NCBI GenBank assembly: GCA_947579665.1
Contig: OX388351.1
Location: forward strand, 60,954,939-61,018,938
From: Sympetrum striolatum
Lineage: Eukaryota; Arthropoda; Insecta; Odonata; Libellulidae
DNA: 64,000 nt
Reading direction: 5' to 3'
Position 1 is the stretch's first letter. Each line of letters opens with the position of its first letter. Below, in pieces: positions 12,015 to 22,582 of the stretch. The notes beneath the pieces are model-generated. The model was not told the origin of the DNA. It was given only the letters and a program-made list of their open reading frames with translations, and did not search any database. The position numbers and the translations under genes are program-made.

Positions 12015-12540
12015 TTGTAACTTTCATCTAAGTGAACAACAAATATCTACCCAGGAAATACATGGTATCATTGAACGATGTTACGATATCGTTGTTCTAC
12101 GTATATGGTGGATTGCTTTTCGTGTGTGAGTTTCTGTGCTTTTTATTATATGCCTATTATATTTCTTCTTTTCTATTTTAATTACATATAATTATTGTAT
12201 CATCCTCTCCAAAGAGAATTTAAAATTAAGTTCTTTTTCTACGTTTTTTAATTAATACGTAGTACACAATTAGTACGTAATATATTACGTAATTCAACTT
12301 TCATCAAAATGGAAAACAAAAATCTACACATTAAATACACTGATTTCCTTGAAAGACCTTCTGATTACGTCGTTCTTCGTGTTCGCTTGATATTTCTTCG
12401 TTAGTATAAACAACTTTTGCATGTATCAATGTATGAATATTATTTTCCCATCTTCTCCAAATGGGCTTTAGAATAAAGTTCTTTTTCTACGTTCTTTAAA
12501 ACTATTTACACATTTACGTTGCCTATTTTCTATTTGTTTA
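12015..12540. repeat. Diverged tandem duplication, period ~277 bp
   Basis: Unit 1 starts near ACTTTCATC at 12020 and unit 2 near the same word at 12297. Both continue with an AAATCTAC or AATATCTAC word and AAATACA, and both later carry CTCCAAA followed by AAGTTCTTTTTCTACGTT (near 12203-12250 and 12455-12500). Extensive substitutions show the duplication is old. Confidence 0.55.
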
Positions 12541-12587
12541 TCTAATTAGAAACGGAGCTCATTGTTGTGGTAGACGCCATTTAATGA

Positions 12588-13238
12588 ACATAGGATTTAA
12601 TTGCAGTATGTCTTGCACTGAACCGAATACTACACAGGTAATCGTCTATTTATTTTCCGCATTTTTATCTTATGCAGTTTTTATTCTATCTTAACATTCT
12701 TAAGCTTATTTCTTTAATTTACTTTTATGAATGCACATTAAATCGTCGTAGTCGCCGCTGCTACATTCATCGCGGTGGAATCCCGAAAGAGATACCACGG
12801 AATCAGCCGATCGCCGCCGAAACCTTCGACCTTATATATTCATTGAGGACTGAAATCCAAAACTAAGTAAGGTAGGAATTGATTTGATAAGCGACGTATT
12901 TTCACATTGCCAGCTTTATGTCGCGCTAGGAAGAGTACGTTCCTAAAAAAAAAAACAGGGTGTTAGTTTCGCCGGAAAGGATATTTGATAATATTCCGCA
13001 CGCCGTCAATATTGTCCTCATCATCATATGGTGATCTGCCCGGAAGCAGGCATCGCGGCCATAGGATACAATTGGAGTATGTCTTGCACTAAACCAAGTA
13101 CATACCACAGGTAACCAATCGTCGATCGATTTCTCGCATTTTTATTTTATGCAGATTTTTATTCTAACTATACTTTGGCGTATTACCTTAATTTAACATT
13201 ACGAATGTGTATTCATTAAGGACTCAACTCCAAAACTC
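12588..13238. repeat. Diverged direct duplication, offset ~472 bp
   Basis: Segments 12588-12865 and 13060-13238 share the order CATAGGAT.. / AGTATGTCTTGCACT / ACACAGGTAA or CCACAGGTAA / CGCATTTTTAT.TTATGCAG.TTTTTATTCTA / CATT.AGGACT.AA.TCCAAAACT. The first copy carries an extra GC-rich stretch of about 90 bp (near 12742-12835) absent from the second. No coding interpretation is convincing. Confidence 0.55.
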
Positions 13239-15071
13239 CCGTATAAAATGAACGTGAAAGGCCTTCGAAGTACTTATTCTATTATTGTTTTATTTGATGA
13301 ATCTCGATCTTAGATTTTAAATTATGTATACTAAAGACAATGGCATAATTAAAAAGGAAAATAAATATAGCATATAGACCGATAACTCAGGATAGTATCC
13401 CTTAATTATTTTCTTTGCTTGCAGTCTGCAAGCACCCATTTACTAGTTTATTTATAAGAGTGTATTATAATTGATTTTATATATTATGTAATAATGTTTG
13501 CCCAAGAATTATTTTGTCGGACGAACTTAAAACACAATAAATAAATAAAAATAATTTACTTATTTCTCGCCGAAGTTAGACATAAGTATTAAGTATTAAG
13601 ATATTTGGATTAAGGGGTATCTAGATATTATTCATAGGAACGTAAAATGTTAGATCTGCAATGATGTTGCTAATATTGGTAGTATTATTTCAATATATGA
13701 AAGATGCGGAATTTATGTCAAGAAGAAGAATTTGAGTTTCCAGATAACGAATATATAAAGTTTTCAAGTGTAACTCACATCCGCTACTCTTTCTAAATAC
13801 AAAATCTTCCATACTATATCTACCGAAAAACGCACTTGCGGCTTCTCAGAGAGCTTTACAAACCGTAAAAAGGAACCAAAATGGGAGGTAGTCTGCGATG
13901 TGAGCGGATAGTAAATTTGTAAATTTTTATTCGAAAATAATCAGTATGATTACCCGAGGTGTGTGTTATGCCTAGTAAAGCTAGTCATCTTGGACTCTTC
14001 CGATAAAATATCGTGAAAGGTCTTATTGATAGTGTCATATAATACCATCTCAATCCTCATCGTTCATAATGCGGCTCATTCTCTCACAAGAGCTTTCGAT
14101 TTCAACCGAGCTATGTGCTGAAAATCTACGAATGATAAAGATGAAAATCATAATAGAGCATTAAGGATAATGCTGTTCTACATAGCTGTGCAAATCCTGT
14201 ATATTTCCTCGGAAATTTAACGAACGTATATTTGATACCTGTTAATGGTTCTCTCTTTACATAATCTTTGGAAACGACTGAATTATAAAAGAATCGATTT
14301 AGGTCTTCCTTTGATCTTTGCCGCAATTAAAATAAAGGACTGCTGCAGTAGGCGATCGGCCAATGTTTACATACATCAAAGAATCCGATTCGGAGAAAAC
14401 TGCGCTCACGATGAAATTTATTAGTTCCATTCAACAAAATTTGTTACTCTGCTGAAGAGAAGTTCGTGTCAAAGAACGCAACACTTACGGCATGGAGTCG
14501 TGTTCAATTATCCACTGAAATAGTTCCTGTGATGATAAAGGTATGAAATGTTACACGGAAGTTGAAAATAAATCGTTTTAATTCCAATTAAAACGCAGTG
14601 GTGCTACGTGCAAAGGTTTAGTGGTGCAAAGGAATTTTATGTTTCATTTCAAATTCTACAAAAGAGTACGGGACTTTAATGATGCTAAACTAAGATTGCT
14701 AGAATTTTAAATGTTTGCCTTACGTATATCTAAGGATCTGAGACGTGTGTTCTATTGAGTATGGGTAAAGGATATAGAGGAATAGAGAAGGAATCTTATA
14801 CTATACAGTGGAGATTGATCGTCGAAATGCAAGTAGTGAACGGATGTTATTTCGTTTCAACCGGATTTTGCGTTAACCGGAATTTGTTCGATTTCCGAGG
14901 GAAAGGAAATTTTTCTTGTACTTATGGGCTTACTTATCGCCTTAAAACTGAATAGAAGTGAAACATTGCGATGTGAGCGGTAATCCAGGTCTTAGAAACT
15001 CTGAAACTGGGAACTCAGTGAAAAACTCACCTTAAAAACCTTACTCACAAAGGATACTATAACACTAATGG
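13239..15071. other. Unique AT-rich DNA, no feature seen
   Basis: Short accidental frames only (14126-14326 minus, 14755-14955 plus). No repeat or structure recognised. Confidence 0.5.
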
Positions 15072-15165
15072 AATTGAGGTGGTATGGTCATGATACTTGC
15101 TCGGAATGTGAGAGACCAGGGTTCGAGTCTCAGTCAGGTCGTTAATTTTCACTTCTGTTTATCCT
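15072..15165 (+). mobile_element. tRNA-derived SINE, family B
   Basis: A degenerate A-box region, GGTGGTATGGTCATGATACTTG, precedes the B box GGTTCGAGTCT at 15120-15130. The words GAGAGACCAGGGTTCGAGTCTCAGTCA align with the copy at 51808 and the minus-strand copy at 33185-33285. The 3' part, TTTTCACTTCTGTTTATCC, is also similar among the copies. Confidence 0.65.
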
Positions 15166-16090
15166 TGTGTTGCACAAAACGTGGTATAGTATAGTAGTCC
15201 GACTAGAGTTGCGATAGAATCCGTCGAAATTCCAGAATTTCATTTTCAGTACAAGCCTAAAAACATAGATCGATTCGTTGTTTGACCGATACTAACTAAT
15301 GTCTGTTGGTGGCGATATTTTTTACTGTACTGTAAATTACTCAATGATAGATTTATCATCTTAATGTAAGAAAAATTATATGGATGAGTAAAAATAATAA
15401 AATACATGAACGAAATTAAAATGATCAAGCTTCACTTAGTGAAATTTTAGACAATTTTAAACATGAATATGCCAACCCATGCACGAAACAGTTAGCAATA
15501 AATCTCTTGTGGTAGCTACTTAGTCTTCCTTCTTTAAAAATACATGAAGCTTCATTTTAATGCTGCAAAACATTAGGTACTCAACATAATGCATTCCAAT
15601 GGAAAAGTAAAATCATTAAAATACTAATCGGAAACTTTCAATGCCTTAAGAGAACATGCAGTTTAGAGCCTGAAATTAGGCTGTGAAATAGTGGTACTGA
15701 CGGAGTACGTCGAATCGCGAGGTATCACAAAACTTATACCATTTCCTCTCGTTGGAGAAAGTAGGTTCTCTAGGCCTTAACATGTAAATGTGAAATACGC
15801 AATTAGGTTTTATCGAAAAGGGGGAAAATCAATGCCGAAAATTTATTCAACGGCGTGAGAATTCTCTCCGAGTCGAAGCCACGCATCGTAAGTTCTTATT
15901 TATTTTCTCTTTTACGCACCCTTTGCCGTGTTCGACTCGGTCATGAGGATAACAGTTCGTCTTCGGAAAGTCGATATAAGCAGTGGACCAGAAAAGAAGT
16001 GGAGAATATTTTCCGAACGTGTGTGTGTAAGGGCACGGAAAGTAGGAGAAAGGCGTAGGCAGTTAAGCCCGGAATAATGGGAAATTCGAT
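15166..16090. other. Unique DNA; GC-richer from 15840
   Basis: AT-rich until about 15840, then a GC-richer block. Overlapping plus and minus frames near 15855-16150 have no recognisable domain and both traverse the G-run cluster, so I do not call a gene. Confidence 0.5.
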
Positions 16091-16096
16091 TCCGGA

Positions 16097-16143
16097 GGGG
16101 GGGGAGGGGGGAGATGAATTATGGGAAGAAAATGGGGGGAGGG
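16097..16143 (+). other. G-run cluster, possible G-quadruplex
   Basis: Five guanine runs on the plus strand within 47 bp: 8 at 16097-16104, 6 at 16106-16111, 3 at 16123-16125, 6 at 16134-16139 and 3 at 16141-16143. This meets the composition needed for a G-quadruplex, although one loop is long. It is unusual in this AT-rich window. Confidence 0.5.
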
Positions 16144-16161
16144 AAGCCACACGCGCGGGGT

Positions 16162-16178
16162 CCCCTGCATTTCAGGGG
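16162..16178. repeat. Small GC-rich hairpin
   Basis: CCCCTG, loop CATTT, CAGGGG: a perfect 6-bp stem just downstream of the G-run cluster. It has no run of T after it and no gene in front of it, so I do not call it a terminator. Confidence 0.5.
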
Positions 16179-16508
16179 TTCGGAAAGTTAACTTTAGGAG
16201 CGCAATAAGTCTAGCTTAGGAACGATCTCTGACGCAGAGGACATTAAAATAGAGTCACGGCGTTACTGAGACGGGGCCGCGGAAAAGCCTTGAGAGGAAG
16301 CAAAGTGTCGGCGGGCCGCTTGAATTTTTAAGGGTCGCGGGTGTCACATTATGAATCTGCGAGGTGGGACGCATTTTGTAGTAGGACTAAGGCTTTCGAG
16401 TAGTAGGACTCGGACCAATTAAAACTGACTTAAGGACTGAGGAAGGGTCCTGCCAATCATACTCAAAACAAATTTGCTTTCCTCTTCTGTCTCAACTAAT
16501 TGATGTAT

Positions 16509-16573
16509 AGGTAAAATAAATTCACTATGCACTTTCTCTAGTGGAATTTTGACATAGTGAATTTCTTTTACCT
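16509..16573. repeat. Inverted repeat, 21-bp arms
   Basis: The left arm at 16509-16529 begins AGGTAAAATAAATTC, and the right arm at 16553-16573 ends in the reverse complement with 20 of 21 positions matching. The spacer is 23 nt. It may be a small fold-back element or an old hairpin; no target duplication is evident. Confidence 0.7.
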
Positions 16574-17270
16574 GCCTGTGATGAAGTTCCACTTAGTAAA
16601 GACTGCCTCTATAGACAATAATATATTACTATTTAAAATAATAGGTCAATTAGAAGGAAAAAATAAGGGGAAATAGGACGATTTCGAAAAATTAAACAAA
16701 ATTTTCAAGATATTCTTTCTGATAGAAATAAATAAGATAATAATTACAAAAATATTTTATTACTATGCTGCTTTTTTAAATAATTAATAAAAGTTTGGAC
16801 GCGTTAGATATTTATTTATAATATTAAAACACTGTGATATTATTTAACAGCGAATTAACATGAGAATTTAACTAAAAACTTGAAATTACATCAAAGAATT
16901 ACGTAAATGAATATAAAATGTACACATTTCAAAATAAATCTGTTACCCAATCAAAGACGCAAACACTGATTTTCTGCACAAGAAAAAAGAATTTTTTATA
17001 TGTGATTACAGCTATATTTATTTATGAGAATTATACCCTTAGTGCATATCTTAATGAAGCAGAAAAGATACGCATTATAGTTATGAAAAATCAGGTGGTG
17101 GATTTCTCTGATACTCTTCAAGAATAATATTTTTATGGTGATTTTTTTATCTAGTTAGTAAAATCATCTAATAGGTTCAAGGAAACCGTGTTTTTTTCAT
17201 AGTTCAAATAATTTATCTAATAAAAGTTTTAGTATTCTGTTAACTATTTTAATCGTTTGAGAAGTTTACT
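16574..17270. other. AT-rich unique DNA, no feature seen
   Basis: Only a 69-codon accidental frame at 16918-17127. No repeat recognised. Confidence 0.5.
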
Positions 17271-17290
17271 CGGTGGCGGAGAGGATAAAA
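17271..17290 (+). mobile_element. Possible SINE family A head relic
   Basis: TGGCGGAGAGG at 17274-17284 is identical to the A box of the SINE at 9092, with a matching base or two upstream. The sequence then departs and no B box follows. It may be a truncated fragment or a chance match. Confidence 0.3.
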
Positions 17291-17811
17291 AATAAAACTA
17301 ATGAACATAAAAGTTTAGATTTAAAAATATTCTCTCAAATATTTTGAAAACTCCGTGGGGCAATCTATATCAAATGTGTGTCGTTAAAAGAACGTATCTT
17401 TTCTTTGCATGTACAATTAGGAATTTTTAAAAGGATTTTTTAAATATCACAAATGTTTGATCAAAGACACATGCATGAACGGTCTTTTCAACCGAAAATT
17501 AATTTGACCAGCCTATAATTGATTGATAATTAAAATTTAACAAATTAATTTTAATAAATAATTAAAAATTTGATTCAATTAATTAATTTATAAATGCTCT
17601 GGAAGATTAAATTTACCATCAACCTAATTTTCAATACAATTTGAGGTGTAGGATTTTAATGTTTAGACTTATCAAGTACAAAGGTCAAATTTCCACTTTT
17701 AATTAAATACTGGTATGTTACAGCTATATTATTTATTTATTGTAAAAAAACCAGCTCAGTTAGTCGCAAGGAGTGGTGGCGACGTTGACTTATACAACAA
17801 TTAATTAGATA

Positions 17812-17815
<4 letters not shown>
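17291..17815. other. Very AT-rich DNA
   Basis: Strongly AT-rich. A short stretch near 17347-17395 (AAAACTCCGTGGGG onward) resembles 51341-51390 and may be a shared fragment of an unidentified repeat. No gene seen. Confidence 0.4.

Positions 17816-17891
<76 letters not shown>
17816..17891. repeat. (AT)38 microsatellite
   Basis: A perfect AT dinucleotide tract of 76 bp. Such tracts are self-complementary and can extrude cruciforms. Their length is often mis-assembled and polymorphic. Confidence 0.95.
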
Positions 17892-17894
<3 letters not shown>

Positions 17895-18082
17895 TAATTA
17901 AAACATACGCATGTATAAATAAAAAGAATAAAAACATAAATAAATACAAAAATATAAATATGCAATACATATATGAATTAAATAAAAAACACCACTGTGA
18001 ATTAGTTAAGTCTGTATGAATTAAAAGAAAACTTAAACAGCATACATATTACTTGTCTTGTACTTCTCATGCAATGTTTCAG

Positions 18083-18270
18083 GGTTCCTGATAGGCCCTC
18101 ACGGCTATCGTGGTGGCCACGGGGCCCACGAAGTCCCCACCGTGCATCACCAGGCGATCTCCTACTTGTCTCACATTTCGTTACCGGCAGGCACATTCGT
18201 CAGATTTAATTTTACTTATTACCTTATTGAAACATTTAATATTTTTTGGGAAAGGTTCGAAGACTTCTGA
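18083..18270 (+). CDS. Candidate exon, His/Gly-rich, cuticle-protein-like
   Basis: A short GC-rich island (18083-18190) in AT-rich DNA reads, in the frame starting at 18085, FLIGPHGYRGG followed by GGHGAHEVPTVHHQAISY and LSHISLPA. About 70% of its codons end in G or C (TTC, CTG, GGC, CAC, GCC, GTC, CCC, ACC, GTG), unlike the surroundings, which suggests selection on a coding frame. A plausible splice acceptor precedes it: a pyrimidine-rich stretch and TTTCAG ending at 18082, leaving two bases to complete a split codon. The frame stays open to TGA at 18268-18270, but the last ~25 codons are AT-rich. The real exon may end near 18190, although no good GT donor is visible there. His/Gly/Ala/Val/Tyr-rich sequence of this type occurs in insect cuticular proteins; that label is inference from composition. 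No partner exon was found in the window. It could be a lone exon of a long-intron gene or an exon relic. The opposite-strand frame is less coding-like. Confidence 0.38.
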
Positions 18271-18664
18271 AGTTAGACTGCCCCATTCCTAAATACATAT
18301 TTCTATTTGGAGAAGAGTATTTCCGGTAATCTGATTTTTTGTTTGGTCCAGTACGTTGCGAAAACTATGAACGGTGTTTTCATCAGTATAAACTTTGAAT
18401 TTCAAAGTAGGTATATCTTACGATTTAATTCTTTACTTTGAAACCTTTCAGCAAATTATCCGTTTATTTTCACAAATACGATGGATATCTTCTGCTGTAA
18501 TCAAGAGCTACTGTTTCACGCCTATCTTTTGCAGCAGCAAACTAAGCCCGAATCCTGCAAGGACCTTCATTTGATTAAACTGAATACGATACACTTTACC
18601 GGAAGTACACCCGGCCTTATACCTCTTTCATTTGTAAGTCACGCCCGAAACTTTATGAGGTACT
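18271..18664. other. Unique DNA, no feature seen
   Basis: Lies between the candidate exon and a SINE relic. A frame at 18481-18738 runs into the SINE relic and is not credible as a protein. Confidence 0.45.
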
Positions 18665-18745
18665 TCTACCGTGGCCGAGAGGAAATGGCTTCCTTACATT
18701 GCGTGAAGATCCCAGGTTCGATTAGAGGGAAGGAATAAAAAAATT
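18665..18745 (+). mobile_element. Degenerate tRNA-SINE relic
   Basis: A-box-like TGGCCGAGAGG at 18672-18682 and B-box-like GGTTCGATTAG at 18715-18725, with CCCAGGTTCGA as in the SINE family heads. The body after the B box is not recognisable. Confidence 0.45.
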
Positions 18746-19569
18746 TCGTGAATTCAACCAAAAAAACACTCCATAAAATACTCTTTTATCCTACCTCCAT
18801 TGTATATAATCCCATTAGCTGCTTAGCCTTTCATGTATTGAGTTGATTTTTAGTTTCTTTAATGACAGTCATATTAACTTAATACTTTTTAAGGTAGTTA
18901 TTAATTTCTAATATTGGAGTAAACAAGCGGTAAGTAAAATTGCTAAATCTAAAAATAAATGACAAGAATTGTCTGAGATTTATTTGCGCTGTAAAAGACT
19001 GCACAGTTAGTGAATGCATCAATATGAGAGGAACTAGGTGTTAAGCCAATATATGAAAAATTATTTAATTACTAAAATAGGAAATAGCATGTATAAAGAA
19101 TGCTGAAGGAAAAAAATCAAAATTAAATAACACTAAGATATTAGTTTTATTACAAATTTAGGATATTATCCTTAGAAAACAATTAAGGTAGCAATAGTTA
19201 ATTACGTATATGAATATTAAACATGCGCGTGTAATTTAATATATACTTTTGAGGACAATCTCAATTTTTAGCAATGATTTTCATTGTCATAACTGACGCC
19301 AAAAGTTATACGAGAACCGATAACAAATTGAATCTTTCACAAAAGCATTAATTTCGAAATTGATATTTTACATTCAAAACGAAGATCAATCAAGTGTAAC
19401 TGAACGAACGAATAAAAAAAAGCGCTAACGAAGATTAAACTCAGAGAAGAGAATTCCTTTTTATTTGGAAGGTCACTTGCGAAACCATCTGGTCTTTCAG
19501 TTGCATGAAAAGTACGAACCATTGGGCAAAATAATCTAATAAGAGAGAATATTAAGAATGAGACGATAA
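18746..19569. other. AT-rich unique DNA, no feature seen
   Basis: No gene, repeat or structure recognised. Confidence 0.5.
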
Positions 19570-20460
19570 TGTGAAGCCGGAAAAAGGCTTATAGTCTGAG
19601 CGTGGAAGGAAGAAAAAGAAATTCCACCAAAACGTGTGGAAATAAACCGCAACTACTCGGAGATGTATGAAGTAGGTGACATTGTAAATGGGGTTCCGAT
19701 AGCTGACTTCTTAATGCTACATCAGTCCCTACACCAACTAGTCAGGAACAGAAGACGGCGAAAGAAAGAACTTCAGAGGGAGCGTTAAGAGCGTGCGAGG
19801 AAAGGGTAATAATGAGCCCAATTGATGCATGGATCTAATGAGGCGGAAGTAGGAATCCACACCGGAAGACCGGTGGCGCTGCGGCGGAGTTTGTCAGAAG
19901 CTACGTTCACGGCAGGGAGCGAAAAGAGGACCTGCAGGGACAATGAGGAGAAGGAAAGAAAAGAAAAGAGCTGGGGTAAACGTGCGAGCAATGGCGAGTG
20001 AAGGAAGTACTCATTAACTGGAAGAAAATCCATCGGCGAAGCCTTTTCAAGTCCGAAATGAAGCGAGCTGCAGTTCCTTGGTGAAAGAGCCGGGGAATAT
20101 GGGAAGGAAAATCGGTAAAAGCCCGAATACGAAAAAGGGATACGGAGAATTAAATAAAGGTAAGAAGAGGGGAGAAGAAATGAGGTGGCGAGGATAAGCC
20201 CGGGAAGGGGCATAAAAAAGGCGATATAAAAGCGGGGGAAGGAATAAATATGAACGGGAGAAAAAAGAATTAGAGGAAAGAAAGCGGAGAAAGGAATCGG
20301 CAATGGAATGGGAGGTGAGGATTATGGGGAGAAGAAGTTTTATAAGAAAGGATGAAATAAGAGGGAATGGAAAGGGCAGTTGAAGGGACGGGAAGAGGAT
20401 GTGAAAAGAGTTTTAAGGGCGGGAAAGCGATTTCAAGGGAGCGAACTTGATGCTATATGA
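19570..20460. other. Purine-rich (plus strand) block
   Basis: Almost 900 bp with strong G+A enrichment on the plus strand, many GGAA, GAAG and GGGG words and few TA-containing stops on the minus strand. That skew creates a 172-codon minus frame (19785-20303) rich in Phe, Ser, Leu and Pro, which I judge to be an artefact of composition. The function of the block is unknown. Confidence 0.55.
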
Positions 20461-20625
20461 TTTCTCCCCGTGTTTAACTATTATAGGAGTAATTTCACAT
20501 TCGACTTGAGTGCCACTGAGATTAAATCAGAAGTTATAGCATCGGAGAATGCGAGGAGAATGTTAGGCATACATACGTGCGGCTTTATTTCTGGTGAAAT
20601 TAGGACATTTTGGTTTTTATTTTTA

Positions 20626-21655
20626 AAAAATCTGATGTGGCCAGCACATGACTTTCTCCATATATAAGATGTAAATATTTATCTACCGCAGTAATTTCGA
20701 ACTCTATATTCCATCTAAACTTGGAAGATGAGTGATTAATATATATATTATTATCTTTGACGCCAAAAACATTATAAATAATGTTTTCCGGGACATGATC
20801 GACAAAAAACGTTGATATTGGCCTTTCGCCTATAGAGCCCAGAGCACCCACAAAGTAGATAATCAGCAACTTCCGGTTTATCAGTATTTCATAAATAACT
20901 CATAAACAATCAGTGATACAAAAATGTTTCATACAAAAGTTATAGTAAAATTAATTTCCTAAAACGTTTATAAATAATAGTATATACCTAAATATCACAT
21001 TTACGGAGATATTTTGAAAACCGGAAATGAGCTTAGAAGAATGAAGCTCAACTTCCGGTTGACCGATTGAATCGAAAAACTAATCAACTCTAACGACATC
21101 AAACAAAATACTATTTATAAAATTTGGTGTTGATCCAACGAATTCTTTTCATGATAGAGCGCCCACAAAGTACATAATCAGATACTTCCGGTTTATCAGT
21201 ATTTCACGAATAATTCCTAATCAACCGGTGATACAAAAATATGTTAAATACAAAAGTTATAGTAAATTTATTTTCCTAAAATGGTTATAAATAATACTAT
21301 ACACCTAAATATCATATTTACGGAGATATTTTGAAAACCGGAAATGAGCTTTAATGAATAAAGCTCGACTTCCGGTAGACCGATTGACTCCAAAACTAAT
21401 CAACTCTGACAGCACACACCACAGTACTATATATGCATTTTGGTATTGATACGACTAATATTTTAAACGTTAGAGCGCCCACTATCACAGACACACACAC
21501 ACACACACACACACATACACACAGACATCTTTCCGAAAATGGTCAAAACGTGTTCTAGGGACCCCAAAACATGTATTTCCGTTGAAATCTCGAAGTCGAA
21601 TTATTTCATGAAAACAATACTTTCTCTATACTTCGTATATGGAGAAAGTAAAAAG
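20626..21655 (-). mobile_element. Helentron-like non-autonomous element, copy 2
   Basis: Reverse-oriented copy of the element at 2948-3938. On the plus strand it begins with the right end: an A run, hairpin ATGTG-GCCAG-CACAT at 20635-20649 and CTTTCTCCATATA at 20652-20664. Two tandem units follow, bounded by GCGCCCAC or GCACCCAC words near 20846, 21160 and 21477, then an (AC)n tract (about 21489-21524) and the 31-nt left hairpin (21619-21649). Both ends retain the same boundary words as copy 1, so it appears full length. Copies differ by substitutions and small indels. It encodes no protein; an 89-codon minus frame at 20600-20869 is incidental. Confidence 0.75.
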
Positions 21656-22420
21656 GAAAATTAAGAATACAGAATTAAGAAGGAAAAAGAATTCAGTTAG
21701 AACTGCGGTAAAAAATACATCACGAAAAAAATATTCGATTTAGATATAAAATATGCTAAGAAAGTAAAAATTACGTATCTTCCTAAGTATGTAAAGACAA
21801 TATTACTACATTGATTTACATTAACAGAGTAAATGAATAAATCACGAGTTAAGGAGTAAAGTAAAGAAAAATATAATTTTAATAGGTTATTGTTGTTTAC
21901 AAGGAAAGTTTTAGTATGTAATATTATAAAAACTTTCTAATCTTCCACAGAATGTTTTTTCATCAGCGACTAGTTTTGCTAGTGAGCTAGCATTATCAAG
22001 TGAGTAAGAGTTATCGTCACTGTATTTAAATTATTTATACTGTTAAAATATCTTTAATTGTAATACAATTATAATTTAAATTATGTTTATAGTACTAATA
22101 ATATAAATTATAATATAATTTACATTAATTATGTCATTAACTTCGTTTTATCCAAAATTTACTAAACATTTGCATCCGTCTTTAAGTGTTCCTGCACAGT
22201 TCTCAGCCTGGAGTCAAAATAAACCCTTAAATCCTCAAATATTAGCTAAATAATGTTAACGAAAGGCAAAAAGAGAAAATGTAGAATGTGATTGTTTAAA
22301 CTTTTTCAAAACGCAGAAATGCTATCACTCCACATAAGAGAAGCACAATGACGTAATAAATAACGTTCTTCATAGAATTATATAAGCATTGCCTTTTTAA
22401 AAAAATTAATAACATTACTC
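21656..22420. other. AT-rich unique DNA, no feature seen
   Basis: No gene or repeat recognised. Confidence 0.5.
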
Positions 22421-22582
22421 AGCATTACTCATACCTTAGTGTCATTTGTATCATCAGAGTTATGAAAAAGACCGTGACGAAATAAAAAAATGTTTTATCC
22501 TGTATCAAAAGAAAAATTAAAATTAATCTATTCACCAAGATATATCAGCAAGCTTATTTTGCAATTTAATGTTAGGAGTAGC
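22421..22582 (+). repeat. Dispersed direct repeat, copy 1
   Basis: Starts AGCATTACTCATACCT and ends GTTAGGAGTAGC. The second copy at 24264-24434 shares the order CACTCATACCTCAGT / TATCATCA or CATGATCA / GTGAC / ATCCT.TA.CAAAAGA.AAATTA / ATTCACCAAGATA / AGCAAG / TGTTAGGAG. It may be an unidentified transposon fragment or a local duplication. Confidence 0.5.

Noticed and set aside
16162..16178. Hairpin as a transcription terminator
   Set aside because: Eukaryotic context, no upstream gene and no T-run; kept only as a hairpin.
19785..20303. 172-codon minus-strand open frame
   Set aside because: It lies opposite a purine-rich tract, which removes stop codons from the pyrimidine strand. The peptide is low-complexity Phe/Ser/Leu/Pro with no domain.
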